A DNA stretch of 64,000 bases, taken from assembly GCF_001956985.1 (NCBI RefSeq), contig NZ_CP019082.1, positions 5,952,001 to 6,016,000 on the forward strand. The letters are read 5' to 3'. The notes under the pieces were generated by a model. It saw only the letters and a list, made by a program, of their open reading frames with translations, did no database searches and was not told the DNA's origin. The DNA comes from Paludisphaera borealis (GTDB lineage Bacteria > Planctomycetota > Planctomycetia > Isosphaerales > Isosphaeraceae). Of the stretch, positions 16,970-26,911 are shown in pieces. Every line of letters starts with the position of its first letter. Positions within the stretch are counted from its first letter, which is position 1. The position numbers and the translations under genes are program-made.

Positions 16970-17416
16970 ATGGCCAGGACGAAGACGACGACGAAGAGCA
17001 GCGCACCCAAAGCCGCGACCAAGACCGCCGTCAAGAAGGCCGCCCCCGCCCCGAAGAAGGCCGCCCCCGCCCCGAAGCCCGAGGCGAAGGTCGCGGCTCC
17101 GAAGAAGGCCGCCGCGCCGAAGAAGGCCGCCCCCGTCGCGAAGGCGGCCGGCGTGAAGAAGGCCGCGCCGAAGAAGGCCGCGGTCATCAAGCTGACTGAC
17201 GCTCAGGCGGCGCTCTTGAAGGAAGTCGTCGGTTCGAAGGAAGCCGGCGTCACGGCGACCAAGAAGAACCAGAAGCAGCTCGACTCGCTGCAGACGAAGA
17301 AGCTCATCAAGCGGGGCAAGAAGGACGGCGCGTTCTTCAAGTACCACGGCACCAAGCTGGGTGAGAAGCACCAGGCCGGCTCGGGCTCCGACTCGACCTC
17401 GAACACCTCCGCCTGA
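16970..17416 (+). CDS. Histone H1-like Lys/Ala/Pro-rich DNA-binding protein
   Basis: A 148-residue very basic protein. Residues ~1-75 are low-complexity, with repeated KKAAPAPK/PKKAA units like the tails of eukaryotic H1 and bacterial H1-like proteins. Residues ~75-135 form a compact domain (LTDAQAALLKEVVGSKEAGV, LDSLQTKKLIKRGKKDG) that may be a small winged-helix-like fold. Likely a nucleoid-compacting protein (inference from composition). Start: ATG 16970 follows GACGAGGTG; an in-frame ATG at 16928 would add 14 acidic residues. The opening MARTK resembles histone H3 by chance. A terminator follows. Confidence 0.8.
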   Translation: MARTKTTTKSSAPKAATKTAVKKAAPAPKKAAPAPKPEAKVAAPKKAAAPKKAAPVAKAAGVKKAAPKKAAVIKLTDAQAALLKEVVGSKEAGVTATKKNQKQLDSLQTKKLIKRGKKDGAFFKYHGTKLGEKHQAGSGSDSTSNTSA

Positions 17417-17450
17417 ACGACGGTCGGCGAAGCAACGAAGAAACCACCAG

Positions 17451-17487
17451 GGCCGGGTCCTCATTCGTGACGGATCTCGGCCTTTTT
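17451..17487 (+). terminator. Rho-independent terminator of the histone-like gene
   Basis: GGCCGGGTCC (17451-17460) pairs with GGATCTCGGCC (17472-17482) with small internal mismatches, and TTTTT follows at 17483-17487. It begins 35 bases after the stop codon. Confidence 0.75.
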
Positions 17488-17731
17488 CATTGCGCCGGCG
17501 GGGGCGGCCGCGCGACGCCTTCGGTCGGCGTGCAACTCGCTCTTGGCGGATCGGACGTTCCAGGCTAAGATCCCCGCGCCAGTCCGGCAGGATGGCTGTG
17601 CGGGACCATTTCCCGTCTCCAATCGCACAAGTCGGCTTGCGGCTTTCTCGCGTGACCGCCAGGACGGCGGATCAACGAGACGCGGTCCGCGAGTCCGGTC
17701 GACCACTCGATCAAGGATGGGTTCCACGCTC

Positions 17732-18523
17732 ATGGACGAGGGAATTCTCCGCACCCGCGCGAATCGGCGAGCGATCGCTCGCCTCTCCGTCGTCCTGGCC
17801 GCCTGCGCGGCGGGCTGCACGACCTACGTGGGCACCACCGCGCGCAGCTTCCTCGGGCACGTCCGGAACAACCCCGACCCGAACGTCCGCTACGTCGCCT
17901 ACTCCAAGCTCGGCTCGAAGGACCTCTACGACAACTCCGAGCAGAAGAGCGAGGCGGTCGCGACGCTGATCGAGAAGTACGAGCGCGGCAAGGAGCCGGT
18001 GGCGATCCGCGCCGTCATCTGCCGCAGTCTCGGTGATCTGGGCGATCCGAGCGCGCGCGCCGTCTTGCTCCGCGCCGTGCACGACCAGGAGGCCGTGATC
18101 AAGATCGAAGCCTGCCGCGCGCTGGGCAAGGTCGGGCGCTCCGAGGACGCGACGGTCCTCGCCCAGATCATGACGCTCGATCACCTTGAGGATGCGCGGA
18201 TCGCCGCCATCGAAGGGCTGGCCGACCTCAAGAGCCGGGACCCGCGGATCTACAAGGTCCTGCTCGACGCCATGGAGCACGAAGACCCGGCCATCCGCCT
18301 GGCGTCCGTGGGCGCGCTCCGCAAGCTCACCGGCAAGGACGAAGGGACCGAGGTCGCCGCCTGGCGACGCGCCGTCGAGCCGATCATCGCCCAGGCGACG
18401 ACCGACGCCGCCGCCGATCCCGCGACCGCGTCGGCGACCGCGACCCCCGCGAAGCCTCCGACCGATCCCTCGACGAAGCCCGCCGCCGGCCTCAAGCTTT
18501 TCGCGCCGCGCCCCCCGCGCTGA
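17732..18523 (+). CDS. HEAT-repeat lipoprotein
   Basis: Predicted lipoprotein of 263 residues. The N-terminus has arginines, then LSVVLAAC, giving a lipobox L-A-A-C (a second Cys follows in AAGC). Residues ~55-215 contain about five HEAT-type helical pairs, e.g. AIRAVICRSLGDLGDPSAR, KIEACRALGKVGRSEDATV and AAIEGLADLKSRDPRIYKVL. The C-terminal ~50 residues are Ala/Thr/Pro-rich and probably disordered. HEAT repeats are protein-binding scaffolds; the partner is unknown. Start: ATG 17732 has AAGGATGG at good spacing, and the longer frame to 17543 lacks a signal sequence context. Confidence 0.8.
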   Translation: MDEGILRTRANRRAIARLSVVLAACAAGCTTYVGTTARSFLGHVRNNPDPNVRYVAYSKLGSKDLYDNSEQKSEAVATLIEKYERGKEPVAIRAVICRSLGDLGDPSARAVLLRAVHDQEAVIKIEACRALGKVGRSEDATVLAQIMTLDHLEDARIAAIEGLADLKSRDPRIYKVLLDAMEHEDPAIRLASVGALRKLTGKDEGTEVAAWRRAVEPIIAQATTDAAADPATASATATPAKPPTDPSTKPAAGLKLFAPRPPR

Positions 18524-18716
18524 CAGCTTGAAGCGGCGGCGATCGGAGGACGACCTTCGCGATCGGCATGGTCTCGCACCGCGTCGACTCGTCATAATCG
18601 AATGACGTGCCGAACCGACGCCGGTGTCGGAGTGTCATCCAAGGAATCACGCCTCGCAGCCGCCCCCGCGCCGGTGGTTCGGGGCGGGGCCGACCGTGAG
18701 TCAGCCGCGAGGCGAT

Positions 18717-20825
18717 ATGGACAGCCACACGCTCGATCTTCTGGGTCTCGACAAGATCCGCGCCCTCGTCGCGGCGCGCGCGGCGTGCTCGCTGGGGAAG
18801 GACGCCGCTCGGGGCCTGGAACCACTCCACGATCCGGGCGAGATCCACGCCAAGCAGGCGCTCACGACCGAGATGGCCGAGGCGATCGTCTCGGGCCTTC
18901 AGCCGCCGCTCGGCGGGCTGCACGACATTCGACCGCTCGTCCGCCGCGCCCAGGTCGGGGCGATGCTCGAAGCCGAGGAACTTGCCGAGGTCGCCGAGAC
19001 GCTTCGGTCGATGGGGAACCTCGACGCCTGGCTGGTGCGGATCGGCGATCGGTTCCCCCGGCTCGGCGGTCTTCGCCAGGAGGTCGGCGAGTTCTCCGGC
19101 GTCAGCACGGCGATCGAGGGCTGCCTGGACAGCCGGGCCAAGATGCTCGACTCGGCCAGCCGTCGCCTCGCGGCCCTCCGTCGCGAGATCAGCCAGGTAG
19201 AGGAGCGAATCCAGGAGACCCTGCGGTCGATGCTTCGCTCGCCCGAAATCCGCCGGGCGCTGCGGTATCCCAACTTCACGATGGTCGGCCATCACTACGT
19301 GATCCCCGTCGCCAAGGAGCATCGCGGCGAGATCTCGGGCTCGGTTCAGCGCACCAGCGCCAGCAGCGAAACGGTCTATATCGAACCGACGGCCATCGCC
19401 GAAAAGTCGGCCCAGCTCTCCTACATTCGGGCGCGCGAGGCGAAGGAGATCCGCCGCATCCTGCGGTGGCTGAGCGCCCAGGTGGGGCAGGTCGGCGACG
19501 CGCTGCTGCGGACCCTGGTCGTCATGGCTGAGATCGACCTGATCTTCGCCAAGGCGCGGTACAGCCTCGATTACCGGATGACGGCCGTCGACATCAGCAA
19601 CGACGGCAAGCTAGTGCTGCGGAAGGCGAGACACCCGCTGCTCGAAGCCATCCTCCGCCGCGATCCGGCCCTGGGACTCGAACCGCTTCCCGCTCCGCCG
19701 GCCCAGGAGGCCCGTGGCGCTGCGGTCGAGGCTGATCCGGAGTCTGGGGAGTCCGCTCCGGCGGAAGCCGCCTCGGCCGTCTCAGCGAGCCCCGCGCCGC
19801 GCCCTCGTGAGGTCGTGCCGATCGACGTTCATCTCGGCCTCCGGTTCCGGATGCTGGTGATCACGGGACCGAACACGGGCGGCAAGACGGTGGCGCTCAA
19901 GACGGTCGGGCTGCTGTCGATCATGTCGCAGATGGGTCTGCACATCCCGGCGTCGCAGGGCTCGCAACTGCCCGTCTTCGACGACGTGCTCGCCGACATC
20001 GGCGACGAGCAGAGCCTGGAGCAATCGTTGTCGACCTTCTCGTCGCATATCCGGCGGATCTCCGAGATCATTGGCAAGGCGTCTGAGCGGTCGCTGGTGT
20101 TGCTCGACGAGCTGGGCGCGGGAACCGACCCGGCCGAGGGCGCCTCGCTCGGTCGGGCGATCCTCGACGAGCTGGACAGCATCGGCGTCCTGGCGATGGT
20201 GACGACGCACATCGGCGACCTCAAAACGTACGCCCTCTCGAACCCTCGGGCCGAGAACGCGGCGGTCGAGTTCGACATCGAGAGCCTTCAGCCGAAGTAC
20301 CATGTCCACATCGGCGACGTGGGGCAGTCGAACGCCCTCAAAATCGCCCGCCGACTGAGCCTTCCCGAACATCTCGTCGCCCGCGCGGAGAAGTACCTCG
20401 AAGAGCAAACGGGATCGTCTCAGCCCGAGTGGGACATGGTCGCCCGGATGCGCAAGGACGCCGAGGAAGCGCGCCAGGCGGCCATCGAGGCGCAGGCCGA
20501 AGCCGAGCTGACGCGCGAAGCCCTCGCGCAACAGCTCGAAACCCTCCAGCGCGAGAGCCGCCGCGAGGATTCGCTGATCGAGGCCCGCGCGCGGCTGCAG
20601 CCGGGAGACCGGGTCGTCGTTCCCAAGATGGGCTACGACCGCCCCGGGCGCGTCGTGAAGATCGATCCGCGAAAACGGATGGCGACCGTGGCGATCGGCC
20701 ACGTGACCTGGAACGTCGCGATCGACGAGCTAGTGCCGCAGTCGACGCGCGTCCCCGAGCCGACGACCCCGGCCCGGGGCGCTCGCGGGAAGACCCCGAA
20801 GCTCGAAGACTTCGACGACCGCTGA
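18717..20825 (+). CDS. mutS2: MutS2-family ATPase lacking the Smr domain
   Basis: A 702-residue MutS2-type protein. The core/clamp helices fill residues ~1-330 (SSETVYIEPTAIAEKSAQLS is a family signature). The ATPase has Walker A ITGPNTGGKTVALKTVGLL, Walker B LVLLDELGAGTDPAEG and the signature region DEQSLEQSLSTFSSHI. A coiled coil follows (about 570-630, MRKDAEEARQAAIEAQ) and then a KOW-like domain (LQPGDRVVVPKMGYDRPGRV). It stops there, whereas usual MutS2 (about 780 residues) ends with a nuclease Smr domain. A ~45-residue Ala/Glu/Pro-rich insert precedes the ATPase. Known MutS2 roles are suppression of recombination and ribosome rescue. Start: ATG 18717 follows GCGAGGCG. Confidence 0.88.
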   Translation: MDSHTLDLLGLDKIRALVAARAACSLGKDAARGLEPLHDPGEIHAKQALTTEMAEAIVSGLQPPLGGLHDIRPLVRRAQVGAMLEAEELAEVAETLRSMGNLDAWLVRIGDRFPRLGGLRQEVGEFSGVSTAIEGCLDSRAKMLDSASRRLAALRREISQVEERIQETLRSMLRSPEIRRALRYPNFTMVGHHYVIPVAKEHRGEISGSVQRTSASSETVYIEPTAIAEKSAQLSYIRAREAKEIRRILRWLSAQVGQVGDALLRTLVVMAEIDLIFAKARYSLDYRMTAVDISNDGKLVLRKARHPLLEAILRRDPALGLEPLPAPPAQEARGAAVEADPESGESAPAEAASAVSASPAPRPREVVPIDVHLGLRFRMLVITGPNTGGKTVALKTVGLLSIMSQMGLHIPASQGSQLPVFDDVLADIGDEQSLEQSLSTFSSHIRRISEIIGKASERSLVLLDELGAGTDPAEGASLGRAILDELDSIGVLAMVTTHIGDLKTYALSNPRAENAAVEFDIESLQPKYHVHIGDVGQSNALKIARRLSLPEHLVARAEKYLEEQTGSSQPEWDMVARMRKDAEEARQAAIEAQAEAELTREALAQQLETLQRESRREDSLIEARARLQPGDRVVVPKMGYDRPGRVVKIDPRKRMATVAIGHVTWNVAIDELVPQSTRVPEPTTPARGARGKTPKLEDFDDR

Positions 20826-20937
20826 GTTGCGGCCGCCGGGCCGAATTGTCGGAATAAAAGCCATCATGACGCCGTGGGAGGGGCCCGGCCTCATGAAAAT
20901 GGAGTGCCGCGGAGTCGCGCGGGCGGCCTCCGAATGG

Positions 20938-21025
20938 AAGCCCGAAGCGCCAGCGAGTGCATTGTTTTGCGTTCGCTTACTCGGCACGCCGGCCGGGAGG
21001 ATGCACTCGCTGGCGCTTCGGGCTT
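20938..21025. repeat. Dispersed palindromic repeat, family A, copy 2
   Basis: Arms 20938-20962 and 21001-21025 are perfect 25-base reverse complements with a 38-base loop, and the arm sequence matches copy 1 at 16259 except at its inner end. It lies between the converging mutS2 and glgB genes, where it could also end transcription from both sides. Confidence 0.9.
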
Positions 21026-21054
21026 GTATTTTGATCCTGCGCAGATGGCCCGCG

Positions 21055-23322
21055 TTACTTCTTCTTCGGTCCCGCGCCGGCGGTTGTGGGCACCTTGAGG
21101 AAGAGGACGCCCAACGGGGGCAGGCGGAGCGAGATGTGGAACGGCCGGCCGGCGTGCGGCTCGTGATGCGACCAGACGCCGCCGTGATTACCCACGTTCG
21201 ACCCGCCGTAAATGTCGGCGTCGGTGTTGAGGATCTCCTCGTAGAACCCTTCGGTCGGCACCCCGACGCGGTAGTCGTCGCGAACGACCGGCGTGAAGTT
21301 GCAGACCACGACCATCGCGTCTTCCGAGTTCTTCGCCCGGCGCAGGAAGGCGAGCACGCTGTTCTCCCAGTCGTGGAGTTCGAGCCACTCATAGCCTTGC
21401 CAGTCGAAGTCGATCTGGTGCAGCGACGCCTGATGCTTGTACAGCGCGTTCAGGTCGGTGACGAGCTGGAAGACCCCGCGATGGTCGGGCCAGTCGAGGA
21501 GGTGCCAATCGATGCTCTCGTCGTGGTTCCACTCGCGCCACTGGGCGATCTCGTCGCCCATGTACAGCAGCTTCTTGCCGGGGTGGCCGTACATGTAGCC
21601 GTAGAGAAGGCGGAGGTTGGCGAATTTCTGCCAGAGGTCGCCGGGCATCTTGTCGAGCAGCGAACGCTTGCCGTGGACGACCTCGTCGTGCGAGAGCGGG
21701 AGGATGAAGTTCTCGCTGAACGCGTAGATCATGCTGAACGTCAGCCCGCCGTGCTCGTACTTCCGATAGACCGGGTCCTTCGCGAAGTAGCGGAGGGTGT
21801 CGTTCATCCAGCCCATGTTCCACTTGAGGCTGAAGCCGAGCCCTCCCAGATAAGTGGGCCGCGAGACGCCCGACCAGCTCGTCGATTCCTCGGCGATGGT
21901 CAGGATTCCGGGATGCTCGCGATGGCAGATCTCGTTGAGCTGCTTGAGGAAGTCGATGGCTTCCAGGTTCTCATTGCCGCCGAAGATGTTGGGGACCCAC
22001 TCGCCCGGTTCGCGGGAGTAGTCGAGATAGAGCATCGAGGCGACGGCGTCGACGCGGAGGCCGTCGATGTGGTAGCGGTCGAGCCAGAACAGAGCGTTGC
22101 CGAACAGGAAGTTGCGGACTTCCGGCCGGCCGTAGTTGAAGATCTTGGTCCCCCAGTCGCGATGCTCGCCCAGCCGGGGGTCGGCGTGCTCGTACAGGTG
22201 GGTGCCGTCGAAGTACCCGAGCCCATGCACGTCATTGGGGAAGTGCGCGGGAACCCAGTCGAGGATCACGCCGATCCCGTTCTGGTGGAGGTGGTCGATG
22301 AAGTAGGCGAAGTCGTCCGGGCTGCCGTGCCGCGCCGTGGGGGCGAAGTAGCCGACCGGCTGGTAGCCCCAGCTTCCATCGAAGGGATGCTCGGTGATCG
22401 GCATCAGCTCGATGTGCGTGAAGTGGCTGTGCTTGAGGTGGGCGACCAGTTGCTCGGCCAGCTCGCGGTAGCTGAGAAAGCCGTTGTCTTTCTCGACCTT
22501 GCGCTTCCAGGAGCCGAGGTGGACTTCGTAGATCGACATCGGCTGATCGAGCGCCTGCCGCTGCGCCCGGTTCGCCATCCACTCCGTGTCGCCCCACGAG
22601 AACCGCGAGATGTCCCAGACCACCGAGGCCGTCTTGGGCCGGAACTCGGCCGCAAGTCCGTAAGGGTCGGACTTCTGCACGGTGTAGGCGTGGTGTCGGC
22701 TCTTGATCTCGAACTTGTAGACTTCGCCTTCGCAGAGGTCGGGGATGAAGATCTCCCAGATTCCGGTGGCGCCCCGGTTGCGCATCGGGTGCCTGCGGCC
22801 GTCCCAATGGTTGAAATTGCCGACCACGCTCACGCGCTGCGCGTTGGGCGCCCAGACGGCGAAATTGACGCCTCGAAACCCTTGATGGGTGCGGAGATGG
22901 GCTCCCAGGCGCTCGTAGTTGTGAAGGTGGGTCCCCTCGCCCAGCAGGTGCAGGTCGAAGTCGGTGAGCACCGGCTCGAAGGCGTAGGGGTCGACCAGCT
23001 CCCACGAATGGCCTTCATGGTTCTCGATCTTGAGCCGATAGGGAAACGCCTCGGAGCGGTCGGGGAACGAAGCTTCGAAGAAGCCGTCGGCGTGAGTCTT
23101 CTCCATCGGGTAGAGCTTGCCGGGCTCGCCGCGCGACAGGTCGACGACGCTGGCCCGGCGGGCTTCCGGCAAGAAGGCGCGGATCGTCCAGCCTTTGGAG
23201 CCCTCCTTGGTGGACGAGGGATGCGGACCCAGGATCGTGAACGGGTTCCAATGGCTCGCGTGCGTGATCAGGTCGAGATCCGCCTGGGAGACCGTCGACT
23301 GCTGCCGTGTCATCAGAGCCAT
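21055..23322 (-). CDS. glgB: 1,4-alpha-glucan branching enzyme GlgB
   Basis: Introduces alpha-1,6 branches into glycogen. The 755-residue length is normal. N-terminal CBM48-type modules occupy about 25-240 ([33 protein letters not shown]). The GH13 barrel has region [12 protein letters not shown], region [20 protein letters not shown] with the nucleophile Asp, region [13 protein letters not shown] with the acid Glu, and region [14 protein letters not shown]. The C-terminal all-beta domain ends with a KKK tail. Start ATG 23322; downstream lies repeat A copy 2. No other glycogen gene is adjacent, though UDP-sugar genes are elsewhere in the window. Confidence 0.97.
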   Translation of the reverse strand: MALMTRQQSTVSQADLDLITHASHWNPFTILGPHPSSTKEGSKGWTIRAFLPEARRASVVDLSRGEPGKLYPMEKTHADGFFEASFPDRSEAFPYRLKIENHEGHSWELVDPYAFEPVLTDFDLHLLGEGTHLHNYERLGAHLRTHQGFRGVNFAVWAPNAQRVSVVGNFNHWDGRRHPMRNRGATGIWEIFIPDLCEGEVYKFEIKSRHHAYTVQKSDPYGLAAEFRPKTASVVWDISRFSWGDTEWMANRAQRQALDQPMSIYEVHLGSWKRKVEKDNGFLSYRELAEQLVAHLKHSHFTHIELMPITEHPFDGSWGYQPVGYFAPTARHGSPDDFAYFIDHLHQNGIGVILDWVPAHFPNDVHGLGYFDGTHLYEHADPRLGEHRDWGTKIFNYGRPEVRNFLFGNALFWLDRYHIDGLRVDAVASMLYLDYSREPGEWVPNIFGGNENLEAIDFLKQLNEICHREHPGILTIAEESTSWSGVSRPTYLGGLGFSLKWNMGWMNDTLRYFAKDPVYRKYEHGGLTFSMIYAFSENFILPLSHDEVVHGKRSLLDKMPGDLWQKFANLRLLYGYMYGHPGKKLLYMGDEIAQWREWNHDESIDWHLLDWPDHRGVFQLVTDLNALYKHQASLHQIDFDWQGYEWLELHDWENSVLAFLRRAKNSEDAMVVVCNFTPVVRDDYRVGVPTEGFYEEILNTDADIYGGSNVGNHGGVWSHHEPHAGRPFHISLRLPPLGVLFLKVPTTAGAGPKKK

Positions 23323-23509
23323 ATTTCGAGACTCGCTCTCTGCGTTGATGGGGCCGTCGTCTGCGCGTCGTCGTTTTGGATAGATTTATACTTAGCCGCC
23401 GGCTCCACACCATGCAACCGAGAAGCCCCGCAAGACCATCGCGAAAGGTCGGGTCGAAGGGTGTGAGCCGCGCGCGTGGACGCGTCGTCATGCGCGAGCC
23501 CGTCCTGTG

Positions 23510-24631
23510 TCAAGGCAGATCGAGCATCCGCTGCAAGGCGACGCGAGCCCATCGCGCGGTCTCGTCGGGGACCTTGACCTGGTTCACGGGCGTGCCCCGC
23601 GCCAGATTGTCCAGGCACCAGGCCAGGTGGGGAAGGTCGATCCGGGACATCGTCGCGCACATGCAGACCATCGGCGACAGGAAATGGATCGTCTTGTCGG
23701 GATTCTCGGCGGCCAGCCGGTTGACCAGGTGAAGCTCGGTGCCGACGGCCCAGGTGCTGCCCGCGGGGGCGTTCTCGACCGTCTTGATGATGAACTCGGT
23801 CGACCCAACCAGGTCGGCCAGCTCGACGACCTCCATCATGCACTCCGGATGCACCAGAACCTTGATGCCGGGGAACTGCTTGCGGAACTGGCCGACATGC
23901 GCCGGCTTGAACATCTGGTGGACCGAGCAATGCCCGCGCCAGAGCAAGACGCGGCTGTTCTCGATCGCCTCGACCGAGTTGCCCCCCAGCGGCAGCCGGG
24001 GGTTCCAGACGTGCATCCGGTCGAGCGGAATGCCCATCGCCCGCGCGGTGTTGCGTCCGAGGTGCTGATCCGGGAAGAAGAGCGCCCGACTGTTCTTGGC
24101 GAAGGCCCAATCGAGGACCTTGCGCGCGTTCGTGCTGGTGCAGACGATGCCGCCGTGGCGTCCGCAGAACGCCTTCAACTCGGCCGTCGAATTGATGTAG
24201 GTCACCGGCGTGAGGTCTTCGACGTCGATAAGCTCGCCGAGGTCGGCCCAGGCGGCCTCGACGGAGTCGAGGTCGGCCATGTCGGCCATGCTGCAACCCG
24301 CGCCCATGTCGGGCAGGTGGACGGTCACCTCGTCGCGCGAGAGGATGTCGGCGGTCTCGGCCATGAAATGCACGCCGCAAAAGACGATCGCACGGCAGGC
24401 CCGGCTCTCGGCCGCAAGCTGGCTGAGCTTCAGGCTGTCGCCGCGCAGGTCGGCGAACCGGATGACCTCATCCTGCTGATAGTGATGGCCGAGGATCAGG
24501 AGCGCATCGCCCAGCTCGCGCTTGACCGCCTCGATGCGCTCGTTGAGTTCGGCGTTGGGAGCCTGCCGATAGGTCTCGAACGGCAAGGCGGCGAGGCCGG
24601 GATTGTCGACTGCGGCGGGAGTGGCGATCAT
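23510..24631 (-). CDS. nadA: Quinolinate synthase NadA
   Basis: Condenses iminoaspartate with dihydroxyacetone phosphate to quinolinate in NAD synthesis, using a [4Fe-4S] cluster. The three pseudo-symmetric domains are complete over 373 residues: LILGHHYQQDEVIRFAD near the N-terminus, then FCGVHFMAETADIL, GGIVCTSTNARKV, HPECMMEVVELAD and MVCMCATMSRIDLPHL. These supply the Cys residues used for the cluster. L-aspartate oxidase (nadB) and nadC are not in the window. It is divergent from the receiver-kinase gene, about 283 bases apart. Confidence 0.97.
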   Translation of the reverse strand: MIATPAAVDNPGLAALPFETYRQAPNAELNERIEAVKRELGDALLILGHHYQQDEVIRFADLRGDSLKLSQLAAESRACRAIVFCGVHFMAETADILSRDEVTVHLPDMGAGCSMADMADLDSVEAAWADLGELIDVEDLTPVTYINSTAELKAFCGRHGGIVCTSTNARKVLDWAFAKNSRALFFPDQHLGRNTARAMGIPLDRMHVWNPRLPLGGNSVEAIENSRVLLWRGHCSVHQMFKPAHVGQFRKQFPGIKVLVHPECMMEVVELADLVGSTEFIIKTVENAPAGSTWAVGTELHLVNRLAAENPDKTIHFLSPMVCMCATMSRIDLPHLAWCLDNLARGTPVNQVKVPDETARWARVALQRMLDLP

Positions 24632-24914
24632 CGTGGCCCCATGTCTCGGCTGGTGCGCGAGGCGGTCGGTCGGTCGTCCGCCTCTTGGTTACAAGGTCGT
24701 CCCTGAAGGTCCGGCTTCGTCTCGTTCCTCAAATTCTATCCGCGGCATTGACCGGTCAAGGTATTATATCCCAGTATCAGACCAAGACGCGATCCAGTCT
24801 GGGCTTCGGTCGATGCGTTGCGTGCTTCGCAGCAGGCGTGCATCGTCCGCGACGTCGATCCGAACCACCGGACGCCTTTGCCACGACACGCCGCTGACGA
24901 GCGAGGAACACGTA

Positions 24915-26030
24915 GTGGAGCCCGAGGCGACCGTCTTACTCGTCGATCACAACGACGCCGACCGGGCGCGTTTCCGCTCGATTTTATCGCACGGCGGGTA
25001 CGCCGTTTTCGAGACGTCGCGGGGCGAGGACGTGGTTCTCAAGGCACGCGACGTCCGGCCGCATTTGATCGTCCTCGACGCCGCGCTTCCCGATCTCGAC
25101 GTGACGGCGGCGTGCCAGGCGATTCGTTGCGACGGCGCGATCGCCGGAACCCCTGTGTTGATCCTCACCGTAGGCCACGACGATTCCGGCGTCCTGGCGG
25201 GTTTGAATGCGGGCGCGGACGATTATACGACCAAGGACTCCGCTCCGGAGTTGATCCTGGCGCGCGTCCGGCGCCTGGTCCAGTACCGCAAGCTCTCGGA
25301 TCTGGCGGTGCTCGATCGCCAGTTGGTGCAGGTCGGTCGGTTGCTCGCGGGGATCGTCCACGAGATCCGGGGGCCGCTCTCGGTCATCCGCGGCAGCGCC
25401 GAGCTGCTGCGATTGAGCCTTCACGACCGAGACGACGACTTGCAGTGGGTCGACTCGATCCTTCGCGGGTCGAGTCTGCTCCAACTCCGGCTTGAGCACC
25501 TGATGGCGGCGGTCCGGCCCGGCCCGGTGCACCTCCAGCCGGTCGACGTGGGTTCGCTGCTCGCGGAGGCGGTCGACCTGTTCACGAAGGGGTTGCCGCC
25601 GAATCAACGGCAGGTGAGAGTCGAGACCCGTTGCGGCCATCTGCACGAGATTCACGGCGACGCGGGGAGGCTGATGCAGGTCCTGTTCGATCTTCTCTCC
25701 AACGCCCACCAGGCGATCGCCGCGTCGGGCAAGGAGGGGGGGATTCTGCTACGGACCGACAGCGTCCACGAGGGCCAGACCGAATGGGTCCGGATGGAAG
25801 TCCTCGACGAAGGACCGGGAATCCCCGACAACTACCTGCGGCGGATCTTCGAACCGTTCTTCACGACGAGGGAAGGGGGGAGCGGTTACGGCTTGTATCT
25901 CGCCTCCGAGATCGTCCGCGAGCTGGGAGGCCGGCTGACCGCCCGTAACAATCCCGGCGGCGGCGCCTGCTTCACGGTCCTGCTCCCGGCCCGCTCGGCG
26001 GTCGCGGGCTCGGCGTCGGCGGGTCGCTGA
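24915..26030 (+). CDS. Receiver domain-histidine kinase hybrid
   Basis: A 371-residue soluble signalling protein. The receiver (about 5-120) has acidic pocket DHND, phospho-acceptor Asp55 in LIVLDAALPD, Thr85 and Lys107. A short linker leads to the HisKA helix GRLLAGIVHEIRGPLSVIRG with His149, then the HATPase domain with N-box Asn263 in LLSNAHQAI, G1 DEGPGIP, F-box IFEPFFTT and G2 GSGYGLYLA. There is no membrane segment or PAS domain, so input probably comes by phosphorylation of the receiver. Start: GTG 24915 follows GCGAGGAA; the upstream frame to 24603 overlaps nadA and looks unrelated. No cognate output regulator is adjacent. Confidence 0.88.
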   Translation: MEPEATVLLVDHNDADRARFRSILSHGGYAVFETSRGEDVVLKARDVRPHLIVLDAALPDLDVTAACQAIRCDGAIAGTPVLILTVGHDDSGVLAGLNAGADDYTTKDSAPELILARVRRLVQYRKLSDLAVLDRQLVQVGRLLAGIVHEIRGPLSVIRGSAELLRLSLHDRDDDLQWVDSILRGSSLLQLRLEHLMAAVRPGPVHLQPVDVGSLLAEAVDLFTKGLPPNQRQVRVETRCGHLHEIHGDAGRLMQVLFDLLSNAHQAIAASGKEGGILLRTDSVHEGQTEWVRMEVLDEGPGIPDNYLRRIFEPFFTTREGGSGYGLYLASEIVRELGGRLTARNNPGGGACFTVLLPARSAVAGSASAGR

Positions 26031-26043
26031 TCACTTCGAGGCC

Positions 26044-26895
26044 TTATTCGGACTTCGGCTTGCCGCGTCCGCGCCGCAGGCCGACGAAATCGCGCGTCTG
26101 CTGGGCGATGGCTTGCTCGGTCGGCAATCGCTCCATCGAGCTGGCGCCGTAGAAGCCGTCGAGTCCCTCGACGCGATCGAGCACGTAGCGGGCGTCGTCC
26201 GGCATGGCGATCGGACCGCCGTGGCACAGGACGAGGACGTCGTCACGGACCGATCGGGCCGAGGCGACGATCTCGGCCACGTCGCGGACGCAGTCGTCGA
26301 TCGACCGCGACGTCCGAGCGCCGATGCTCCCCTTGGTCGTCAGACCCATGTGAGCCACGATCAAGTCGGCACCGGCTTCAGTGAGCTTCCGCGCCTGGTC
26401 CGGGTCGAAGGCGTAGGGCGTGGTCAGCAGATCCAGCTCGTGGGCCTTCTTGATGCAGGCGATCTCGCAGTCGAAGCCCATTCCCGTCTCTTCGAGGTTC
26501 GCGCGGAAGACGCCGTCGATCAGGCCGACGGTCGGGAAATTCTGGATTCCGGCGAAGCCCAGCTCCTTCAGCTCGCGAAGGAACACGTCGGTGATCATGA
26601 ACGGGTCGGTCGCGCAGACGCCCGCCACGACCGGCGTGTGGTCGACGGCGGTCAAAACCTCGTACGCCATTTCCTTGACGATGGCGTTGGCGTTTCCATA
26701 CGGCATGAGGCCCGCGAGCGAGCCTCGGCCCGCCATCCGGAACCGTCCCGAATTGTAGATCACGATCAGGTCGATCCCGCCGGCCTCCTCGCACTTGGCA
26801 CTCAGGCCGGTCCCCGCCCCGCCGCCGATGATCGGCAGGCCGGCCGCGACCTTCTTGCGGAAGCTCTCCAGGATCGTCGAACGCGTTTCCGCCAT
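26044..26895 (-). CDS. TIM-barrel protein of the phosphoenolpyruvate hydrolase-like family
   Basis: A 283-residue (beta/alpha)8 enzyme-like protein. The N-terminus [20 protein letters not shown] and later [54 protein letters not shown] and [14 protein letters not shown] are strands and loops of the barrel, with Gly- and His-rich ends that could bind phosphate or metal. The family pairs very often with Tm-1-like proteins, as here, where the partner ends 16 bases upstream. A lyase or hydrolase on a small phosphorylated or keto acid is plausible; the true substrate is not established. Confidence 0.8.
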   Translation of the reverse strand: MAETRSTILESFRKKVAAGLPIIGGGAGTGLSAKCEEAGGIDLIVIYNSGRFRMAGRGSLAGLMPYGNANAIVKEMAYEVLTAVDHTPVVAGVCATDPFMITDVFLRELKELGFAGIQNFPTVGLIDGVFRANLEETGMGFDCEIACIKKAHELDLLTTPYAFDPDQARKLTEAGADLIVAHMGLTTKGSIGARTSRSIDDCVRDVAEIVASARSVRDDVLVLCHGGPIAMPDDARYVLDRVEGLDGFYGASSMERLPTEQAIAQQTRDFVGLRRGRGKPKSE

Positions 26896-26911
26896 GTCAG
26901 GAACTCCAGGG

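Noticed and set aside
16970-16984. True histone H3 homology from the opening MARTK
   Set aside because: The likeness is five residues only; the rest is H1-like low complexity with no histone fold.
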